Below are positions 8,999-17,500 of a stretch of 64,000 nucleotides of DNA, piece after piece; position 1 is the stretch's first letter; every line of letters begins with the position of its first letter. The position numbers and the translations under genes were made by a program. Source of the stretch: Terrimonas_A sp040509495 (GTDB lineage: Bacteria; Bacteroidota; Bacteroidia; Chitinophagales; Chitinophagaceae); NCBI GenBank assembly GCA_040509495.1, contig JBEVKW010000469.1:1-64000 (forward strand), read 5' to 3'. Below the pieces are notes generated by a model. It was not told the origin of the DNA, searched no databases, and saw nothing but the letters and a program-made list of their open reading frames with translations.

Positions 8999-10204
8999 AT
9001 GACAAAAGACTCTTTAATTGCTGTAGAGGAAGCAAAAGCAATCCTTCGCCAGCAGGAATATATGCGTAAAACGGTACAGCTTCCATTAAAGGAAGCCGGA
9101 GGGCGGATCCTTGCAACATCACTGATCGCGCCAGTCAACATCCCGGCATTCGATCAATCTTCCATGGATGGATACGCTTTTGCTTATGATGCGTGGAAAA
9201 CAGGAGACACACTGCGAGTGATCGGCGAGGTCCCTGCCGGTAGAAAAGATTTGCCGCATGTCAATAGCGGGGAAGCCATGCGCGTGTTCACCGGCGCGCC
9301 TTTACCCGATGGAACAGACACCGTGATCATGCAGGAACATTGCTCCGAAGAAAACGGCATATTGACACTATCTCCCAAAAACCTCAAAGCAGGCGATAAC
9401 CGCCGCAGGATCGGAACAGATATTCGCCACGGCGATCTGGCATTACCCGCAAATTCATTTCTCAACGACGCTGCTGTGGGTTTCCTTGCCGGACTCGGGT
9501 TCTCCACCGTACCCGTCTACGCAACACCTGCCGTGGCTCTAGTGATCACAGGAGACGAGCTACAACAACCTGGTGAACCCCTGGATTTCGGACAGGTATA
9601 TGAAGCGTCATCCACCATGCTCCAGGCGGCTTTGACACGCATGGGCATTTCTCAAATTAAAGTTTTCAGATCTCCGGATATACTGGAAGAAACGATACAG
9701 GTATTACAAACAGCACTCTCTTCGAGCGATGTGGTATTACTGACCGGAGGAGTTAGCGTTGGAAATTATGATTTCGTCGTAAAAGCGGCAGAGCATTGTG
9801 GCGTTCAGAAATTGTTTCACCGTATAAAACAACGCCCGGGAAAACCTTTGTTTGCAGGACGGAAAAATGATCAGCCGGTGTTTGGCCTGCCCGGAAATCC
9901 ATCATCAGTGCTCACCTGCTTCTATCAATATGTGTGGCCTGTTTTAAGAAAGCTCTCGGGGCACCCGGATAGCCTGGTAACATTTACCGCACCACTGTCG
10001 ACGCCGTTCGAAAAAACTGTTCCCCTTACGCAATTTCTGAAAGCAGTATATAAAGACGGAGTAGTGGAAATATTATCGGCACAGGAATCATATCGCATGA
10101 GTAGCTTTGCTGTTTGTAACTGTTTGGTAGAACTGAAGGAGGAAGTGCGTAATTACAACCAACAGGAACTGGTCACCATTCACCTATTGCCAAGCTATGG
10201 ATAA
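8999..10204 (+). CDS. moeA: Molybdopterin molybdenumtransferase MoeA
   Basis: This 401-aa enzyme inserts molybdate into adenylylated molybdopterin. Signatures are the SSMDGYAF segment near residue 55, GAPLPDGTDTVIMQE around 100, LTGGVSVGNYDF around 250 and the LPGNPSSVL motif near 300. Length is that of a typical MoeA. Together with the MoaB/MogA-like domain encoded at 12729-13625 it would complete metal insertion. Its last 8 bp overlap the TauE-family gene, so the two are probably translated together. Confidence 0.94.
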   Translation: MTKDSLIAVEEAKAILRQQEYMRKTVQLPLKEAGGRILATSLIAPVNIPAFDQSSMDGYAFAYDAWKTGDTLRVIGEVPAGRKDLPHVNSGEAMRVFTGAPLPDGTDTVIMQEHCSEENGILTLSPKNLKAGDNRRRIGTDIRHGDLALPANSFLNDAAVGFLAGLGFSTVPVYATPAVALVITGDELQQPGEPLDFGQVYEASSTMLQAALTRMGISQIKVFRSPDILEETIQVLQTALSSSDVVLLTGGVSVGNYDFVVKAAEHCGVQKLFHRIKQRPGKPLFAGRKNDQPVFGLPGNPSSVLTCFYQYVWPVLRKLSGHPDSLVTFTAPLSTPFEKTVPLTQFLKAVYKDGVVEILSAQESYRMSSFAVCNCLVELKEEVRNYNQQELVTIHLLPSYG

Positions 10205-10937
10205 TTTAATGCTGATGCTGCCGCTTCTTTTCGCGGTAGCCTTTTTATATTCTTCTGTGGGCCACGGCGGCGCAAGCGGCTACCTGGCACTGATGGCAAT
10301 GTTCAGCGTGGCACCAGCGGTGATGAAACCCACCGCTCTTCTGTTGAACCTGTTTGTTGCACTCACTTCGTTTATTTTTTACTACCAGGGGAAATATTTC
10401 AATAAGAAATTGTTTTTACCCCTCGCACTTGCATCCATTCCAATGGCTTTCGTTGGAGGAAGCATGGTGATCCATTCGGATGTATACCGGAAGATGCTGG
10501 CGATTTTCCTGTTGATCCCTGTGATCCGTTTTATATTCTTCACGGACATCAAAGTAAATGAGACAGCCAGACCCAAAACAGGATGGCTGTTACTTATTGG
10601 CGGCTCGATCGGCTTGCTTTCAGGAATGCTTGGCATAGGAGGAGGAGTGATCCTCTCTCCCATTCTACTTTTACTCCGCTGGACTGATCAGAAACAAGCC
10701 GCTGCGATCAGCGCACTGTTTATTTTTGTAAACTCGCTCGCTGGGCTTTTTGGTCAACTAAGAAAAGGTGTGACATTTACACCAGACATGGTGTATTTTG
10801 TAATGGCCGCATTTATCGGCGGGCTGCTCGGCTCTTACTTTGGCGCCATCAAATTCCAGCAAAAGACCATCAAATACCTGCTTGCGGCAGTGCTGGCCGT
10901 TGCCTCGTTTAAATTACTTTTACCTAACATGTCATGA
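10197..10937 (+). CDS. TauE/SafE-family membrane permease
   Basis: This 246-aa integral membrane protein has about seven or eight hydrophobic segments and the two-fold repeated glycine motif of the TauE/SafE (sulfite exporter) family: GHGGASGYLAL near residue 23 and GIGGGVILSPILL near residue 146. Family members export sulfite, sulfoacetate or other organic anions, or take up sulfur compounds. It overlaps moeA by 8 bp and moaD by 4 bp, so it is locked into the cofactor operon. It may move a sulfur oxyanion or the anionic product of the hydroxylase; import of an oxyanion such as molybdate is a further untested option. No ModABC transporter is in the window. Confidence 0.85.
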   Translation: MDNLMLMLPLLFAVAFLYSSVGHGGASGYLALMAMFSVAPAVMKPTALLLNLFVALTSFIFYYQGKYFNKKLFLPLALASIPMAFVGGSMVIHSDVYRKMLAIFLLIPVIRFIFFTDIKVNETARPKTGWLLLIGGSIGLLSGMLGIGGGVILSPILLLLRWTDQKQAAAISALFIFVNSLAGLFGQLRKGVTFTPDMVYFVMAAFIGGLLGSYFGAIKFQQKTIKYLLAAVLAVASFKLLLPNMS

Positions 10938-11173
10938 CGGATACTTTAACGATACGATGCTTTGGACAATTGACGGATATTCTGGGAAGCGCCAGGCTGG
11001 AAGTGCCCATCACCAGCGATTCGGAAGAATTAATGCACTTACTGTTGAAAGAGTATCCTTTACTTAAAACGACCAGGTTCATTGTATCGGTCGACAGAAA
11101 AGTGATCAGGGAAAAAACAGTATTGACCCGTGGATCAGAAATAGCATTGCTGCCACCATTTTCGGGAGGATAG
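10934..11173 (+). CDS. moaD: Molybdopterin synthase sulfur-carrier subunit MoaD
   Basis: This 79-aa ubiquitin-like protein ends in FSGG. The C-terminal Gly-Gly is adenylylated by MoeB and converted to a thiocarboxylate that donates sulfur to precursor Z in molybdopterin synthase. The start ATG overlaps the stop of the permease gene (ATGA), and a GGGAGGA stretch at its end can serve as ribosome-binding site for the next gene. Length and tail match the family. Confidence 0.9.
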   Translation: MTDTLTIRCFGQLTDILGSARLEVPITSDSEELMHLLLKEYPLLKTTRFIVSVDRKVIREKTVLTRGSEIALLPPFSGG

Positions 11174-11179
11174 AGTTGT

Positions 11180-12277
11180 ATGGAAATAAATTCTTCACAT
11201 AACAGATATCATCGCCAGTTGATCCTGCCAGGCTTCGGAAAGGAAGCACAGGAAAAATTGCGGAACGCCCGTGTCCTTGTGGTAGGGGCGGGAGGCCTTG
11301 GCTGTCCGGTATTGATGAATTTAACAGGAATGGGCGTCGGCGAGATCGGCATCATTGATAACGGAATTGTTGAACTAAGCAATCTCCACCGGCAATTGCT
11401 TTATGACATGAACGATATCGGAGAGTTCAAAACAACTGCTGCCGTTAAGAAACTGCAACGCATGAACCCGGAGATCAGGATCAGCAGTCAGTCAATCATG
11501 CTGACAAATGATAACGCACTAAAGACCCTTGAATACTACGACCTGGTGGTTGATTGCACCGATAACTTCCCTACCCGTTACATGCTGACAGATGCATGCT
11601 GGCTGCTGAAAAAACCACTGATTTTTGGAGCGGTAGCCAGGTATGACGGACAGGTTGCTGTTTTTCATAAAAACATCACCTATCGCGATCTTTTTCCCGA
11701 ACCTCCGTCGGAAGGAGAAGTACCCAACTGTAATGAAGCAGGCGTTCTCGGAGTGCTTCCAAATATTATTGGCAATATCATGGCTGCTGAATGTATAAAG
11801 GTCATCACCGGGATTGGAGAGATCCTTTCAGGAAAGCTGTTCACCTATTCCGCCTTAACAAATGACTCGCTGATAGTTGAAATAAATGCCTCAGCAAACA
11901 AAAAACTTCAGCAGCCACAATCCGCCGGGGAATTTGAAGCAATGAACTATCCGGCACTATGCGCGACAAGAACAGAGATCGAGATAGATAAGGATCAATT
12001 TGAAAAGCTGATCCAACAGAAAGACATCCTGCTAATTGATGTACGTGAGCCGGATGAAGTACCGCAGCTGAACATTCATCATAAAAGAATCCCGTTGAAC
12101 GAATTAATGGGTATGAGCCTGGAAGGGAATAAGACAGTCGTATTCATCTGCCAAAGCGGTAAGCGGAGTATAAGAGCCGTCAGGATCTGCGAAGAATCAA
12201 ATCCGGCATTGGCCGGTAACATTTTCAGTCTCGCAGGCGGTATCAATTCGCTGCACGAAAAATTCAAAACAAATTGA
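11180..12277 (+). CDS. moeB: MoeB/ThiF-type adenylyltransferase with C-terminal rhodanese domain
   Basis: This 365-aa protein activates the MoaD tail. Residues 1 to about 245 form an E1-like ThiF/MoeB domain with the ATP-binding GAGGLGCPV motif (about 36-44), LSNLHRQ and DCTDNFPTR. From about residue 265 a rhodanese domain follows, with the persulfide cysteine in FICQSGKRS, so adenylation and sulfur transfer may sit in one chain, as in eukaryotic MOCS3. The zinc-binding CxxC that normally precedes LFPEPP is replaced by TYRD, so the structural zinc site of E. coli MoeB looks absent. This is an observation from the sequence; loss of activity is not implied. Confidence 0.9.
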   Translation: MEINSSHNRYHRQLILPGFGKEAQEKLRNARVLVVGAGGLGCPVLMNLTGMGVGEIGIIDNGIVELSNLHRQLLYDMNDIGEFKTTAAVKKLQRMNPEIRISSQSIMLTNDNALKTLEYYDLVVDCTDNFPTRYMLTDACWLLKKPLIFGAVARYDGQVAVFHKNITYRDLFPEPPSEGEVPNCNEAGVLGVLPNIIGNIMAAECIKVITGIGEILSGKLFTYSALTNDSLIVEINASANKKLQQPQSAGEFEAMNYPALCATRTEIEIDKDQFEKLIQQKDILLIDVREPDEVPQLNIHHKRIPLNELMGMSLEGNKTVVFICQSGKRSIRAVRICEESNPALAGNIFSLAGGINSLHEKFKTN

Positions 12278-12283
12278 GTAAAA

Positions 12284-12724
12284 ATGATCCTGCAAGACGA
12301 ACAACTATTTCACCAGGGCGCGATCCCTGCCGGTAAACTGGCCGGTTACATTCAGCATTGGGGTGGCGATCATTCTACCGGGGCATTTGCATCGTTTCTT
12401 GGACAGGTTCGTGCTGATCTGGTCAATAACGAACCGGTCACCGCGATCGAGTATACTGCATATGAAACAATGGCTGAGGAAAAAATGCAGGAGATCGCAA
12501 CCGAGGTTCAACAACAATACGGTCTAAATGCGTTGCAGGTAAAACATAGTTTAGGCCTCGTAAGGTCCGGGGAAATATGCTTAATGGTGATCACAGCTTC
12601 TGCACACCGGAAAGCCGCGATAGAGGGATGTAACGAACTGGTAGAACGCGTAAAGAAAGAATTACCAATCTGGGGTAAAGAGATAACCGGATCGGCTAAT
12701 CATCAATGGAAAATCAATCAATAA
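12284..12724 (+). CDS. moaE: Molybdopterin synthase catalytic subunit MoaE
   Basis: This 146-aa large subunit of molybdopterin synthase pairs with MoaD to build the dithiolene. Family features are the GAFASFLGQVR segment near residue 31, the IEYTAYE motif, and the conserved lysine region ELPIWGKE near the C-terminus. The gap to the upstream gene is 6 bp and to the downstream gene 4 bp, typical of this operon. Confidence 0.93.
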   Translation: MILQDEQLFHQGAIPAGKLAGYIQHWGGDHSTGAFASFLGQVRADLVNNEPVTAIEYTAYETMAEEKMQEIATEVQQQYGLNALQVKHSLGLVRSGEICLMVITASAHRKAAIEGCNELVERVKKELPIWGKEITGSANHQWKINQ

Positions 12725-12728
12725 TTCT

Positions 12729-13625
12729 ATGGTCGACATTACACATAAACAATTCACTTTACGGAAGGCTATTGCGTTAGCGATTGTAAAAGTCTCTTCA
12801 CCCGAAACAATTGCGGCCGTCAAAGAGAAACGCGTTCCTAAAGGCGATGTATTTGAGTTCTCCCGTGCCGCGGGTTTATTTGCTGTAAAGAAAACCAGCG
12901 ACGTCGTACCTGATTGCCACCCGCTGCCTGTGGAATATACAGGATTTAATTTCGTCATCAATGAAATGCAGATCGAAATACGTGCCGAAGTACATACTGT
13001 TTACAAGACCGGCGTTGAAGTGGAAGCAATGCATGGAGCAATGATCGCTGCATTGACAATGTATGACATGTTAAAACCTATCGATAAAGAGATAGAGATC
13101 CGGTCTGTTAAACTGGAGAGCAAAACAGGTGGTAAATCAAACATACGCGTGGCAACGGAACGGCCATTAAAAGTTGCCATAGTTGTTTGTTCTGACCGGG
13201 CTTATAACGGCGTGTACGATGATATCTCCGGGAAATTACTGGCAGAGCTGATCGGAAAACATGGACTGACACCACAGGAAATAGTGATCGTTCCTGATGA
13301 GATAGAGAAGATCCAGGCCGCATTGCGGCAATTTAAAGAGCAGGAGTACGATCTTCTGCTATTTTCCGGAGGCACAGGAGCATCTTACAGGGATGTAACT
13401 CCTGAAGCCATCAAACCACTTCTTGATCTGGAATTACCGGGTTTGATGGAAGCTGCACGACAATACGGACAGCAGCGAACTCCATTCGCTATGCTGTCAA
13501 GGGGCATTGCCGGCTTCGCAGGAAACATGCTGGTGATCACCATGCCCGGTTCACCAAGAGCAGTGGAGGAAACAACGGCAGCATTGTTCCCTTATGTATT
13601 GCATTTATTTAAAGTACGGGTCTGA
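12729..13625 (+). CDS. Bifunctional MoaC-MoaB (cyclic pyranopterin synthase / Moco adenylyltransferase)
   Basis: This 298-aa fusion has residues 1 to about 150 as MoaC, which works with MoaA to form cyclic pyranopterin monophosphate (SRAAGLFAVKKTSDVVPDCH and the GVEVEAMHGAMIA block). From about residue 158 follows a MogA/MoaB-like domain that adenylylates molybdopterin before metal insertion, with the GGTGASYRDVTPEAI signature. Such MoaC-MoaB fusions are known in Bacteroidota. With this gene the cluster contains every step from GTP to Mo-molybdopterin. Confidence 0.92.
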   Translation: MVDITHKQFTLRKAIALAIVKVSSPETIAAVKEKRVPKGDVFEFSRAAGLFAVKKTSDVVPDCHPLPVEYTGFNFVINEMQIEIRAEVHTVYKTGVEVEAMHGAMIAALTMYDMLKPIDKEIEIRSVKLESKTGGKSNIRVATERPLKVAIVVCSDRAYNGVYDDISGKLLAELIGKHGLTPQEIVIVPDEIEKIQAALRQFKEQEYDLLLFSGGTGASYRDVTPEAIKPLLDLELPGLMEAARQYGQQRTPFAMLSRGIAGFAGNMLVITMPGSPRAVEETTAALFPYVLHLFKVRV

Positions 13626-13646
13626 TAAACGAGACATTCAACCGGA

Positions 13647-14756
13647 TTGAGATTTACGCGGCACTATATAAAGCCTCTGATCATCTACTGCATCGCCGTG
13701 CTGTGCATTGCCTGCGTCAGCTCCGCATTCAGGACCAGGCACAACCTGCAGGAACCTTACAAGCTGGAGTACCCGGCCAACTTCGGGAACATGATCTACA
13801 TACCAGCAGACAATCCCTTAACGGTTGCAGGTGTTGAACTTGGAAGAAAGCTATTCTATGAAACCGCTTTATCCGGCAACAACCAGCTTTCCTGCGCATC
13901 CTGTCATAAGCAGGAACTCGCGTTCACAGATGGAAAGCAATTCAGCACAGGAGTAGACGGATCGTCGACAAAAAGGAACTCTATGGCGCTCGTCAACCTT
14001 CTATGGACAGATAACTTCTTTTGGGATGGCCGCGCAAAGGGGCTGGAGCAACAGGTAAAATTCCCATTGGAAGATCAACATGAAATGGGGCAATCATTGA
14101 ACATCTCGTCGCGTAAACTGAGCGAAATAAGATCTTATCCAGGGTTATTCAGGAAAGCGTTCGGCACAGCAACTATCAGCGGAGAACTTATTGCAAAAGC
14201 ACTTGCGCAATTTGAAAGAACATTGATCTCATCCAACTCACCCTATGATCAGTATCTCGCGGGAAAATATTCACCGGATTCATCACAACTCCGCGGCATG
14301 AAACTCTTCTTCACAAACCCACAGCCTGAAAAAGGGATCAGAGGAGGCGCTTGCGGCCATTGTCATAGCGGCGTAAAAACAACCAGTCAGCTTTATCATA
14401 ATACCGGACTGGATACAATTTTTACAGATGGAGGAAGAGCTGATGTTACCGGGCAGACAACCGACAAAGGAAGATTCAGGGTCGCCACACTCCGCAATAT
14501 CTCATTAACCTCTCCGTACATGCACGACGGAAGATTCAAATCACTCAACGAGGTACTGGATCATTACAGTGATCATATTGACGAACAGCCAAAGCTGAGT
14601 CCGTTTTTAAAAGATCTGTCTAACCAGAAAAATACAAAAGGGTTGCGCCTGACACTGCAGGAAAAAGAAGATATCATCCAATTCCTTCAAATGCTGACGG
14701 ACTCAACATTTATTAAAGATCCCCGCTTTTCAAACCCATCCCTCATCAGTCAATAG
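13647..14756 (+). CDS. Di-haem cytochrome c peroxidase / MauG-like protein
   Basis: This 369-aa protein has two c-type haem motifs, CASCH (83-87) and CGHCH (236-240), in the arrangement of bacterial CcpA and MauG proteins. The N-terminus is a single hydrophobic segment ending in a cysteine-rich LCIAC (about residues 19-23), so it is exported and may be a lipoprotein. The start shown is TTG; the first ATG would remove the whole export signal. It follows moaCB by 21 bp. It could take electrons from, or detoxify peroxide made by, the periplasmic hydroxylase, whose relatives make hydrogen peroxide when they use oxygen. That link is inference. Confidence 0.85.
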   Translation: MRFTRHYIKPLIIYCIAVLCIACVSSAFRTRHNLQEPYKLEYPANFGNMIYIPADNPLTVAGVELGRKLFYETALSGNNQLSCASCHKQELAFTDGKQFSTGVDGSSTKRNSMALVNLLWTDNFFWDGRAKGLEQQVKFPLEDQHEMGQSLNISSRKLSEIRSYPGLFRKAFGTATISGELIAKALAQFERTLISSNSPYDQYLAGKYSPDSSQLRGMKLFFTNPQPEKGIRGGACGHCHSGVKTTSQLYHNTGLDTIFTDGGRADVTGQTTDKGRFRVATLRNISLTSPYMHDGRFKSLNEVLDHYSDHIDEQPKLSPFLKDLSNQKNTKGLRLTLQEKEDIIQFLQMLTDSTFIKDPRFSNPSLISQ

Positions 14757-14758
14757 AT

Positions 14759-15253
14759 ATGAAACATAAAATAGCAGGAGCAATCTTACTCACAATATTA
14801 TCTCTTACAACATCCGGTCAGACAGGCCAGGGAACACTGACCGTAAAAGGAGAGGTCGGATTACCTCTTACCATCACCACCGCAGGTTTGTCGGAATTCA
14901 GGCACGCTGAGGCAAATATGAAAGACCGGGAAGGTAACATGCACAAATACACCGGCGTCTCCGTGTTATCAATCCTTGAGTCAGCAAAGGTCACATTGGG
15001 CAAACAACTCCGTGGCGAACATCTTAAAAAGTATCTGTTAGTAAAATGCGCTGATGGTTACCAGGTATTGTTTTCTCTTGCCGAACTTGACCCTGACTTC
15101 GGAAATAAAACAGTCATACTTGCAGACCGGGTAGATGGAAAACCTTTACCCGCAGGAAAAGGACCGTTCCGGCTTATTGTTCCTGATGATAAAGCGCTTG
15201 CGCGAAACAGTTACGAAGTAATTGAAATGATCGTTAGCTTTGCAAAGGATTAA
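14759..15253 (+). CDS. Small periplasmic SUOX-fold (molybdopterin-binding-like) protein
   Basis: This 164-aa protein has a signal peptide (about residues 1-20). The body resembles the second half of the sulfite-oxidase / YedY Moco-binding fold: YTGVSVLSILESA near 64-76, a ADGYQVLFSL segment near 98-107, and PFRLIVPDD near the end. It is too short for a full enzyme domain and the region that normally carries the molybdenum-ligating cysteine is missing; the only cysteine is Cys97. It is therefore more likely a cofactor-binding or accessory protein than a sulfite oxidase. It lies 2 bp after the peroxidase gene and is the last gene of the cluster. Confidence 0.7.
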   Translation: MKHKIAGAILLTILSLTTSGQTGQGTLTVKGEVGLPLTITTAGLSEFRHAEANMKDREGNMHKYTGVSVLSILESAKVTLGKQLRGEHLKKYLLVKCADGYQVLFSLAELDPDFGNKTVILADRVDGKPLPAGKGPFRLIVPDDKALARNSYEVIEMIVSFAKD

Positions 15254-15270
15254 CAGTTGCCCTTAGTTTG
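15239..15270 (+). promoter_or_regulatory. Bacteroidota-type promoter for the methyltransferase gene
   Basis: TTTG at 15239-15242 is followed after 20 bp by TTAGTTTG (15263-15270), one base off the phylum consensus TAnnTTTG. A start site near 15277 would leave an untranslated leader of about 120 nt. It overlaps the end of the preceding gene, suggesting that the methyltransferase is a separate unit. Confidence 0.4.
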
Positions 15271-15398
15271 CGTTAAGCAAATCTTAAAGAACGTTCAGCT
15301 CCGGCGATGGAACTTTTCAGTCAAGTATCTGGACGTTTTAGTAATCTCATCCGTCTCCCCGTCTTCTATTTTCGTGTCATAAACAAAAACTCTATTTT

Positions 15399-16253
15399 AT
15401 GAACACACAAACAATTTCACCAGCGTCTACACAACAAGCCATTCATCCCAATAAAGTACTTTGGGAGAAAGGCGATTTTACTAAACTGGCCGCCACAATG
15501 CGGGATAGCGGAGCTAACCTTATACACCAGCTTGGCATCAAACCGGGTATGGAAGTACTTGATCTTGGCTGCGGTGATGGTACTACAGCCATTCCCGCTG
15601 CGCAACTTGGCGCAAATGTGCTGGGCGTCGACATTGCAGCAAACCTTGTGGAAGCGGGCAATAAACGCGTAAAAGAAGAAGGATTGAAGAACTGTACTTT
15701 CCGGGAAGGTGATGCCGCTGACCTGAAAGGAATTGAAAACGATCGCTTTGATGTACTGGTAACTGTTTTTGGCGCAATGTTCGCTTCCAGGCCACTGGAC
15801 GTAGCAAAAGAAATGGTACGCGTTACGAAACCCGGCGGAAAGATCGTAATGGGTAACTGGATCCCTAATGATCCAACTCTTGTTGCTCAGATCCTCAAGA
15901 TCAGCTCTGCCTATACACCTGCCCCTCCCGCAGGCTTCGTTAGCCCAATGCTTTGGGGAATTGAAAATGAAGTTATCGAACGATTTGTCCAGGTCGGTAT
16001 TCCGAAAGAACGTATTTCTTTTCAAAAAGATACATTTACATTCCGCGCACCGTTCTCGTCTGCACAATTCCTCGATACGTTCAAAACGTATTACGGACCG
16101 ATGATGAATGCATTCGAAGCAGCAAAACAAAACGGAAAAGAACAGGAACTGGAGAATGAACTGAAAGCATTGTTCAAAAGATGTAATGAAAGCAAAGATG
16201 AAAATACCACGTTGATCCCGGCGACCTTACTCCGGGTCACAGCGATCAAGTAA
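15399..16253 (+). CDS. Class I SAM-dependent methyltransferase
   Basis: This 284-aa cytoplasmic enzyme has the SAM-binding motif I VLDLGCGDGTTAIP near residues 49-62, an acidic motif II end in LGVDIA and a GDAAD block. The C-terminal third (about 170-284) resembles ubiquinone/sterol-type or small-molecule methyltransferases, but the acceptor cannot be named. It is followed by a strong intrinsic terminator and preceded by its own promoter-like boxes, so it is probably monocistronic. Confidence 0.85.
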   Translation: MNTQTISPASTQQAIHPNKVLWEKGDFTKLAATMRDSGANLIHQLGIKPGMEVLDLGCGDGTTAIPAAQLGANVLGVDIAANLVEAGNKRVKEEGLKNCTFREGDAADLKGIENDRFDVLVTVFGAMFASRPLDVAKEMVRVTKPGGKIVMGNWIPNDPTLVAQILKISSAYTPAPPAGFVSPMLWGIENEVIERFVQVGIPKERISFQKDTFTFRAPFSSAQFLDTFKTYYGPMMNAFEAAKQNGKEQELENELKALFKRCNESKDENTTLIPATLLRVTAIK

Positions 16254-16270
16254 AACAGAATAAAGGATCT

Positions 16271-16309
16271 GCCTGTCATGATGTATTATCACCATGACAG
16301 GCTTTTTTT
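16271..16309 (+). terminator. Intrinsic terminator after the methyltransferase gene
   Basis: A perfect 10-bp stem, GCCTGTCATG (16271-16280) with CATGACAGGC (16293-16302), is followed by seven T (16303-16309). Because it lies inside the longest open frame of the next gene, it also shows that the real start of that gene is downstream, at 16323. Confidence 0.9.
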
Positions 16310-16322
16310 GTATCGTTGTATA

Positions 16323-17030
16323 ATGGAAGATAAATTACGCTCCATTATACAGCAACTGAAAAAGCTGACAACTAAAGAAGGCCAGGTTAATGCAAGCCGT
16401 TTTCATAAAGAAGAGATCAAAACTTATGGCATAAAAGTTCCCATTGTAAGAAGTCTTGCGAGGGACGCTTTCCGTGAAATAAAGCCAGTTGGCAGGGAAA
16501 AGATCTTTGGAATGTGCGATAAGCTTTTTGCCTCCGGTTTTATAGAAGAAGCGCAGATCGCCTGCGAATGGACCTTTTCACTCAGGCGACATTATGAAAA
16601 GCATGATCTTAAACAATTCAAATACTGGATCGAAACTTATATAAACAATTGGGCAACCTGCGATAACTTTTGCAACAACACTGTCGGATCTTTTTTATTG
16701 ATGTATCCCGAATTTGTACCGCAGCTGAAGAAATGGGCAGTAGCAAAAAACCGCTGGATGCAGCGAGCTTCCGCCGTCTCCCTGATCCTTCCCGCAAGAG
16801 ACGGTCAATTTTTAGAAGAATCGTTCGCCATTTCAGATATACTGCTAAAGAGCGAAGATGACCTTGTACAGAAGGGATACGGATGGTTGTTAAAATCACA
16901 AAGCAAAACGCATCCGGAAGAAGTATTACAGTTTATAGATGAACGGAAAGCTATTATGCCAAGGACCGCGTTACGATATGCGATCGAACATTTTTCAATT
17001 CCGCAGAAGAAAAAGCTAATGACGAAATAA
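16323..17030 (+). CDS. DNA alkylation repair (AlkD-like HEAT-repeat) protein
   Basis: This 235-aa protein uses ATG 16323; an earlier in-frame ATG at 16278 lies in the upstream terminator hairpin. It is all-helical with HEAT-like repeats typical of AlkC/AlkD DNA glycosylases that remove alkylated bases without base flipping. Recognisable segments are YGIKVPIVRSLAR near residue 35, IETYINNWATCDNFC near 100 and the NRWMQRASAVSLILPAR block near 140. Key AlkD tryptophan/aspartate positions seem kept (NWATCD, RWMQR). Cytoplasmic, probably transcribed alone. Confidence 0.85.
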   Translation: MEDKLRSIIQQLKKLTTKEGQVNASRFHKEEIKTYGIKVPIVRSLARDAFREIKPVGREKIFGMCDKLFASGFIEEAQIACEWTFSLRRHYEKHDLKQFKYWIETYINNWATCDNFCNNTVGSFLLMYPEFVPQLKKWAVAKNRWMQRASAVSLILPARDGQFLEESFAISDILLKSEDDLVQKGYGWLLKSQSKTHPEEVLQFIDERKAIMPRTALRYAIEHFSIPQKKKLMTK

Positions 17031-17040
17031 AAGCGGCGCT

Positions 17041-17475
17041 TTACATTTTCTCATTCAGCCGGGAGAGCCCACGCTGAATATTCCTGCCAAACATCATTCT
17101 TATCGTGCAATATGCAAGCGGTAACATCAGGGGAACTGGAATGACCATATAAGCTTTGTTCATGGAAGCGTATTTCCACAAAACAAGACTGCCCCAAAGT
17201 AATATTATTCCCGAAATCAGCATCCAACTTTCTCTTACCCGCGACATGCGTATGCAACTCCCGGGTATGAACAGATAGCCCACAACACCTGATAGAGAAC
17301 CGATGAACATATATTTCTCAAAGAGATCATCGCCGGCAAGGAGAGTCCAATTAGAAATATCAGCCAGGTAATAAAATTGAACGAAGCCCAAAGGGGCGAA
17401 TCCGTGCCCTTCCAGCATAATGATCAGTGCATGACAGAGGAGAATAGAGATCTTCAGTGAATTGGATCGAATCAT
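17041..17475 (-). CDS. Hypothetical membrane protein, 144 aa
   Basis: No known family was recognised. The protein has four hydrophobic segments (about residues 8-30, 58-75, 85-102 and 110-127) and is basic at the C-terminus. It starts 25 bp after the end of the minus-strand gene encoded upstream (17501-18205), so both are probably one operon of small inner-membrane proteins. It converges with the DNA-repair gene, with only 10 bp between. Confidence 0.6.
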   Translation of the reverse strand: MIRSNSLKISILLCHALIIMLEGHGFAPLGFVQFYYLADISNWTLLAGDDLFEKYMFIGSLSGVVGYLFIPGSCIRMSRVRESWMLISGIILLWGSLVLWKYASMNKAYMVIPVPLMLPLAYCTIRMMFGRNIQRGLSRLNEKM

Positions 17476-17500
17476 TGTCCGTGAACTTAGGCAAATTCTG

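Noticed and set aside
14759..15253. True sulfite oxidase or methionine-sulfoxide reductase catalytic subunit
   Set aside because: The protein is too short and lacks the region with the molybdenum-ligating cysteine.
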